The notes below the pieces were generated by a model. The model was given only the letters and a program-made list of their open reading frames with translations. It was not told the origin of the DNA and ran no database searches. Shown here piece after piece: positions 62,051-64,000 of a DNA stretch of 64,000 nt; the first letter of the stretch is position 1, and every line of letters starts with the position of its first letter. The translations under genes were made by a program, and so were the position numbers. Source of the DNA: Marinilabilia salmonicolor JCM 21150 (GTDB taxonomy: Bacteria; Bacteroidota; Bacteroidia; Bacteroidales; Marinilabiliaceae); the NCBI RefSeq assembly GCF_000259075.1, contig NZ_AJKI01000041.1, forward strand, positions 49,393 through 113,392. The letters are read 5' to 3'.

Positions 62051-62632
62051 TTGATAAAGGTTGGTGTTACTGGTGGAATAGGCAGTGGCAAAACCACTGT
62101 ATGCCGGATATTTGAGTCTTTCGGAGTGCCGGTTTATTATGCGGATGATCGTGCCAAATTACTGATTGTTGAGAATGAACAACTGCGTTCCGGTTACCAG
62201 CGATTGTTTGGAGTGGATGTTTATACCCGGAACGGCCAGTTGAACAGGGGATTGGTGGCCGAAAAAATCTTTAACGACCAGAAACTTCTCCAACAGGTTA
62301 ATGATCTTGTTCATCCGGTTGTGCATCATGATTTTCAGGAATGGTGCAATAAACAGTCTGCTTCGTATGTTATTGAAGAGGCTGCCGTGTTAATTGAGAG
62401 TGGGGGGTACAGGTTTATGGATAAAGTGATTCTGGTTACTGCTCCTGAAAAAAGAAGAATTAACCGTGTGATGGAACGTGACGGTAATTCCAGAGCAAAA
62501 GTGGAAGAGCGAATTAACAACCAATGGAATGAGGAGCAGTTAAGACGCTATTGTGACTTTGAGGTGAAAGCAGACGATGTTCATCTGGTGACCCCTCAGA
62601 TTTTAAATATACATAATGAATTGATTAAATAA
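62051..62632 (+). CDS. coaE: Dephospho-CoA kinase
   Basis: 193 residues. P-loop GGIGSGKTT near residues 8-16, YYADDRAKLLIVENEQLR with the family Asp, NDLVHPVVHHDFQEW (VHP motif) and VIEEAAVLIESGGYRFMD. It phosphorylates dephospho-CoA in the last step of CoA synthesis. Only a TTG start (62051) places the P-loop correctly. It starts 3 bases after the YbbR gene; its stop codon shares a base with the ATG of the next gene. Confidence 0.92.
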   Translation: MIKVGVTGGIGSGKTTVCRIFESFGVPVYYADDRAKLLIVENEQLRSGYQRLFGVDVYTRNGQLNRGLVAEKIFNDQKLLQQVNDLVHPVVHHDFQEWCNKQSASYVIEEAAVLIESGGYRFMDKVILVTAPEKRRINRVMERDGNSRAKVEERINNQWNEEQLRRYCDFEVKADDVHLVTPQILNIHNELIK

Positions 62633-63360
62633 TGGGATTTTTAGGTTCTTTAATAGGTTTTGGATTAGGATGGTGGGTTTTTGGCCCCATTGGAGCTTTG
62701 ATTGGAATGTTTCTGGGAGGTCAGGCCGAGGCTGCTACCTCAGAGGGGCAGCGTCCTCGTGGGATGAGTGGTGGAAGTGCCCGTGACGGATTTGTGGTTT
62801 CACTTCTTGTGCTGATGGCCGCAGTTATGAAAGCCGATGGCAAAGTGTTGCGCTCCGAACTGGATTTCGTGAAGATATATTTGCGAAACATGCTTGGTGA
62901 GGATAAAACCAAAGATGCACTCAATGTATTGCGTGATCTTATGAAGAAAGATATTCCTTTAACAGAGGTGTGTCACCAGGTTCGTGTAAATGTAGGATAT
63001 GATAGTCGTGTGCAACTACTGCATCTTTTGTTTGGATTGGCAAAGGCTGACGGTCAACTCAATGCAGTTGAAGTTCAGATGATTCAAAGAATTTCCGGAT
63101 TGCTTGGAGTTTCTTCCACCGATTATCAGGCTGTCCTTAATATGTTTTATGATAATGTTGAGGCAGCTTATAAAGTTCTGGAAATCTCATCTTCTGCAAC
63201 AAATGAGGAGGTAAAAAAGGCTTACCGGAAAATGGCAGTTCGTTTTCATCCGGATAAGGTAAGCCATTTGGGGCCGGAGTTTCAGAAATCAGCCAATGAA
63301 AAATTTGCCAGGGTTAACGAAGCTTATAACAAAATAAAAAAGGAGAGAGGGATGAATTGA
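62632..63360 (+). CDS. TerB-like and J-domain co-chaperone (DjlA-like)
   Basis: 242 residues. An N-terminal Gly-rich membrane segment (LGSLIGFGLGWWVFGPIGAL), a TerB-like helical domain (about 50-165), and a C-terminal J domain AAYKVLEISSSATNEEVKKA, MAVRFHPDKVSHLG with the HPD motif intact. Similar to DjlA, which recruits DnaK at the inner membrane. Overlaps coaE by one base. Confidence 0.85.
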   Translation: MGFLGSLIGFGLGWWVFGPIGALIGMFLGGQAEAATSEGQRPRGMSGGSARDGFVVSLLVLMAAVMKADGKVLRSELDFVKIYLRNMLGEDKTKDALNVLRDLMKKDIPLTEVCHQVRVNVGYDSRVQLLHLLFGLAKADGQLNAVEVQMIQRISGLLGVSSTDYQAVLNMFYDNVEAAYKVLEISSSATNEEVKKAYRKMAVRFHPDKVSHLGPEFQKSANEKFARVNEAYNKIKKERGMN

Positions 63361-63394
63361 TACATCCACTGCTTTGTCATATTAATGTTTGTAT

Positions 63395-63402
63395 TATTTT
63401 TG
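63395..63402 (+). promoter_or_regulatory. Promoter -7 box of the DUF5606 gene
   Basis: TATTTTTG with TTTG (63373-63376) 18 bases upstream, 27 bases before the ATG. Confidence 0.7.
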
Positions 63403-63428
63403 CAGCCTTAATTTAAATCTGAAGGAAC

Positions 63429-63875
63429 ATGTTGAAAGGAATTCTTGCAATTTCAGGGAAGCCCGGGCTTTTCAAAATGATTACGAATGCTAAAAACAGC
63501 ATTATTGTGGAGTCGCTTATCGACGGGAAAAGAACACCCGCATATGCATCCTCCAAAATCAGCTCACTTGAGGATATTTCTATCTTTACAATCGATGGAG
63601 ACACAAAACTTGCTGATGTGTTTGTGAATGTTTTTGAGAAGAATCTGGATGTAAATCCCAAGAAAGCCTCCTCAAAGGAGCTTAAGGATGCTTTTGGGGA
63701 AGCATTACCTGATTATGATGATGAAAGAGTTTATGTTTCTGACATCAAAAAAGTGTTTGCCTGGTATAATCTGCTTAAAGAAAAAGAGGTGATTTCGGCC
63801 GATGCCATTGAAGCCTATAAGAAAGGTGAGGATGAGGAGAACACTGAAGAGAACACTGAAGAAAATAAGGATTGA
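63429..63875 (+). CDS. DUF5606 family protein
   Basis: 148 residues. LKGILAISGKPGLFKMITNA, IIVESLIDGKRTPAYASSKI, SSLEDISIFT and the later LPDYDDERVYVSDIKKVFAW match DUF5606, a Bacteroidota-specific family. The fold is an SH3-like N-terminal barrel plus a helical part; the C-terminus is a low-complexity repeat (ENTEENTEENKD). Function unknown. Confidence 0.85.
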   Translation: MLKGILAISGKPGLFKMITNAKNSIIVESLIDGKRTPAYASSKISSLEDISIFTIDGDTKLADVFVNVFEKNLDVNPKKASSKELKDAFGEALPDYDDERVYVSDIKKVFAWYNLLKEKEVISADAIEAYKKGEDEENTEENTEENKD

Positions 63876-63962
63876 TAAAATTTACATTCTGATTAACTGA
63901 ATGTTATCTTTTTATTTGATTTTTATTGCTCTTTTTATTTGGAAAAGCGGGAAACAATGCGT

Positions 63963-63970
63963 TATCTTTG
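63963..63970 (+). promoter_or_regulatory. Promoter for a gene beyond the window
   Basis: TATCTTTG with TTTG (63938-63941) 21 bases upstream. No start codon or gene is visible before the window ends. Confidence 0.5.
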
Positions 63971-64000
63971 CACCCGCTTTGCAAGAGAGACCAAGGGGTC

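Overview
The window comes from a Bacteroidota chromosome, most likely a Marinilabiliales/Prolixibacteraceae-type bacterium (inferred, not proven). The evidence is: many promoters of the Bacteroidota form TAnnTTTG with an upstream TTG; almost no Shine-Dalgarno sequences; a TonB receptor paired with a DUF4249 lipoprotein; a type IX secretion C-terminal sorting domain; DUF3276, DUF3109 and DUF5606 proteins; type III glutamine synthetase; and the Bacteroidota order nusB-DUF1573-yajC-YbbR-coaE.

Region 1 (1-12355) is one end of a Mu-like transposable prophage whose other end lies left of the window. Late genes run rightward (end of an unknown gene, a beta-helix tail or receptor-binding protein, small genes, a broken ABC ATPase, an adenine methyltransferase). 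The early operon runs leftward from 11.67 kb (Ner-like regulator, small membrane protein, MuA-type DDE transposase, MuB-type ATPase, DUF3164, GemA-like protein, DnaJ-type zinc protein, RecA-like ATPase, MazG-like DUF550 protein, small proteins). A divergent repressor gene sits at the end. The two gene blocks converge at 3.7-4.4 kb on a self-contained cargo ('moron') gene with its own promoter and terminators. The prophage carries two tRNA-like T-arm elements between early genes, a repeated TTTAAA-N5-TTTAAA site in intergenic gaps, and terminal direct repeats at 12310-12345. It appears to have cut a host gene whose last 31 codons survive at 12356-12451.

Region 2 (12.4-24.4 kb) is host: a DUF5009 acyltransferase-like membrane protein, a CE2-type esterase and a ROK regulator (probably one carbohydrate locus), an unknown lipoprotein, a TonB receptor with DUF4249 partner, a ribbon-helix-helix-like protein, flavodoxin, an O-methyltransferase and an M16 peptidase. 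Region 3 (24.6-42.4 kb) holds two identical tRNA-Phe genes, a secreted protein built from 'WM' repeats, a TPR/MORN protein, a thioredoxin-like protein, a CrtW-like ketolase, a GH28 enzyme, gpmI, guaC, DUF3109, a T9SS-exported SGNH hydrolase, yebC, DUF302, an M20 peptidase and glnN.

Region 4 (43.0-50.4 kb) is an orphan type VI secretion cargo island: VgrG, PAAR, a 1079-residue VasX-like pore-forming effector, a probable immunity gene, and the remnant of a second effector interrupted by a stop codon. No T6SS structural genes are present. Region 5 (50.5-64 kb) is housekeeping: nucleoside phosphorylase, SirB1 family, pepD, a FeoA-FeoB fusion with a Cys-rich partner, DUF3276, and the nusB-to-DUF5606 block.

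Three copies of a 160-195 bp MITE-like element (18009, 22327, 37339) and several families of palindromic intergenic repeats are scattered through the host part.
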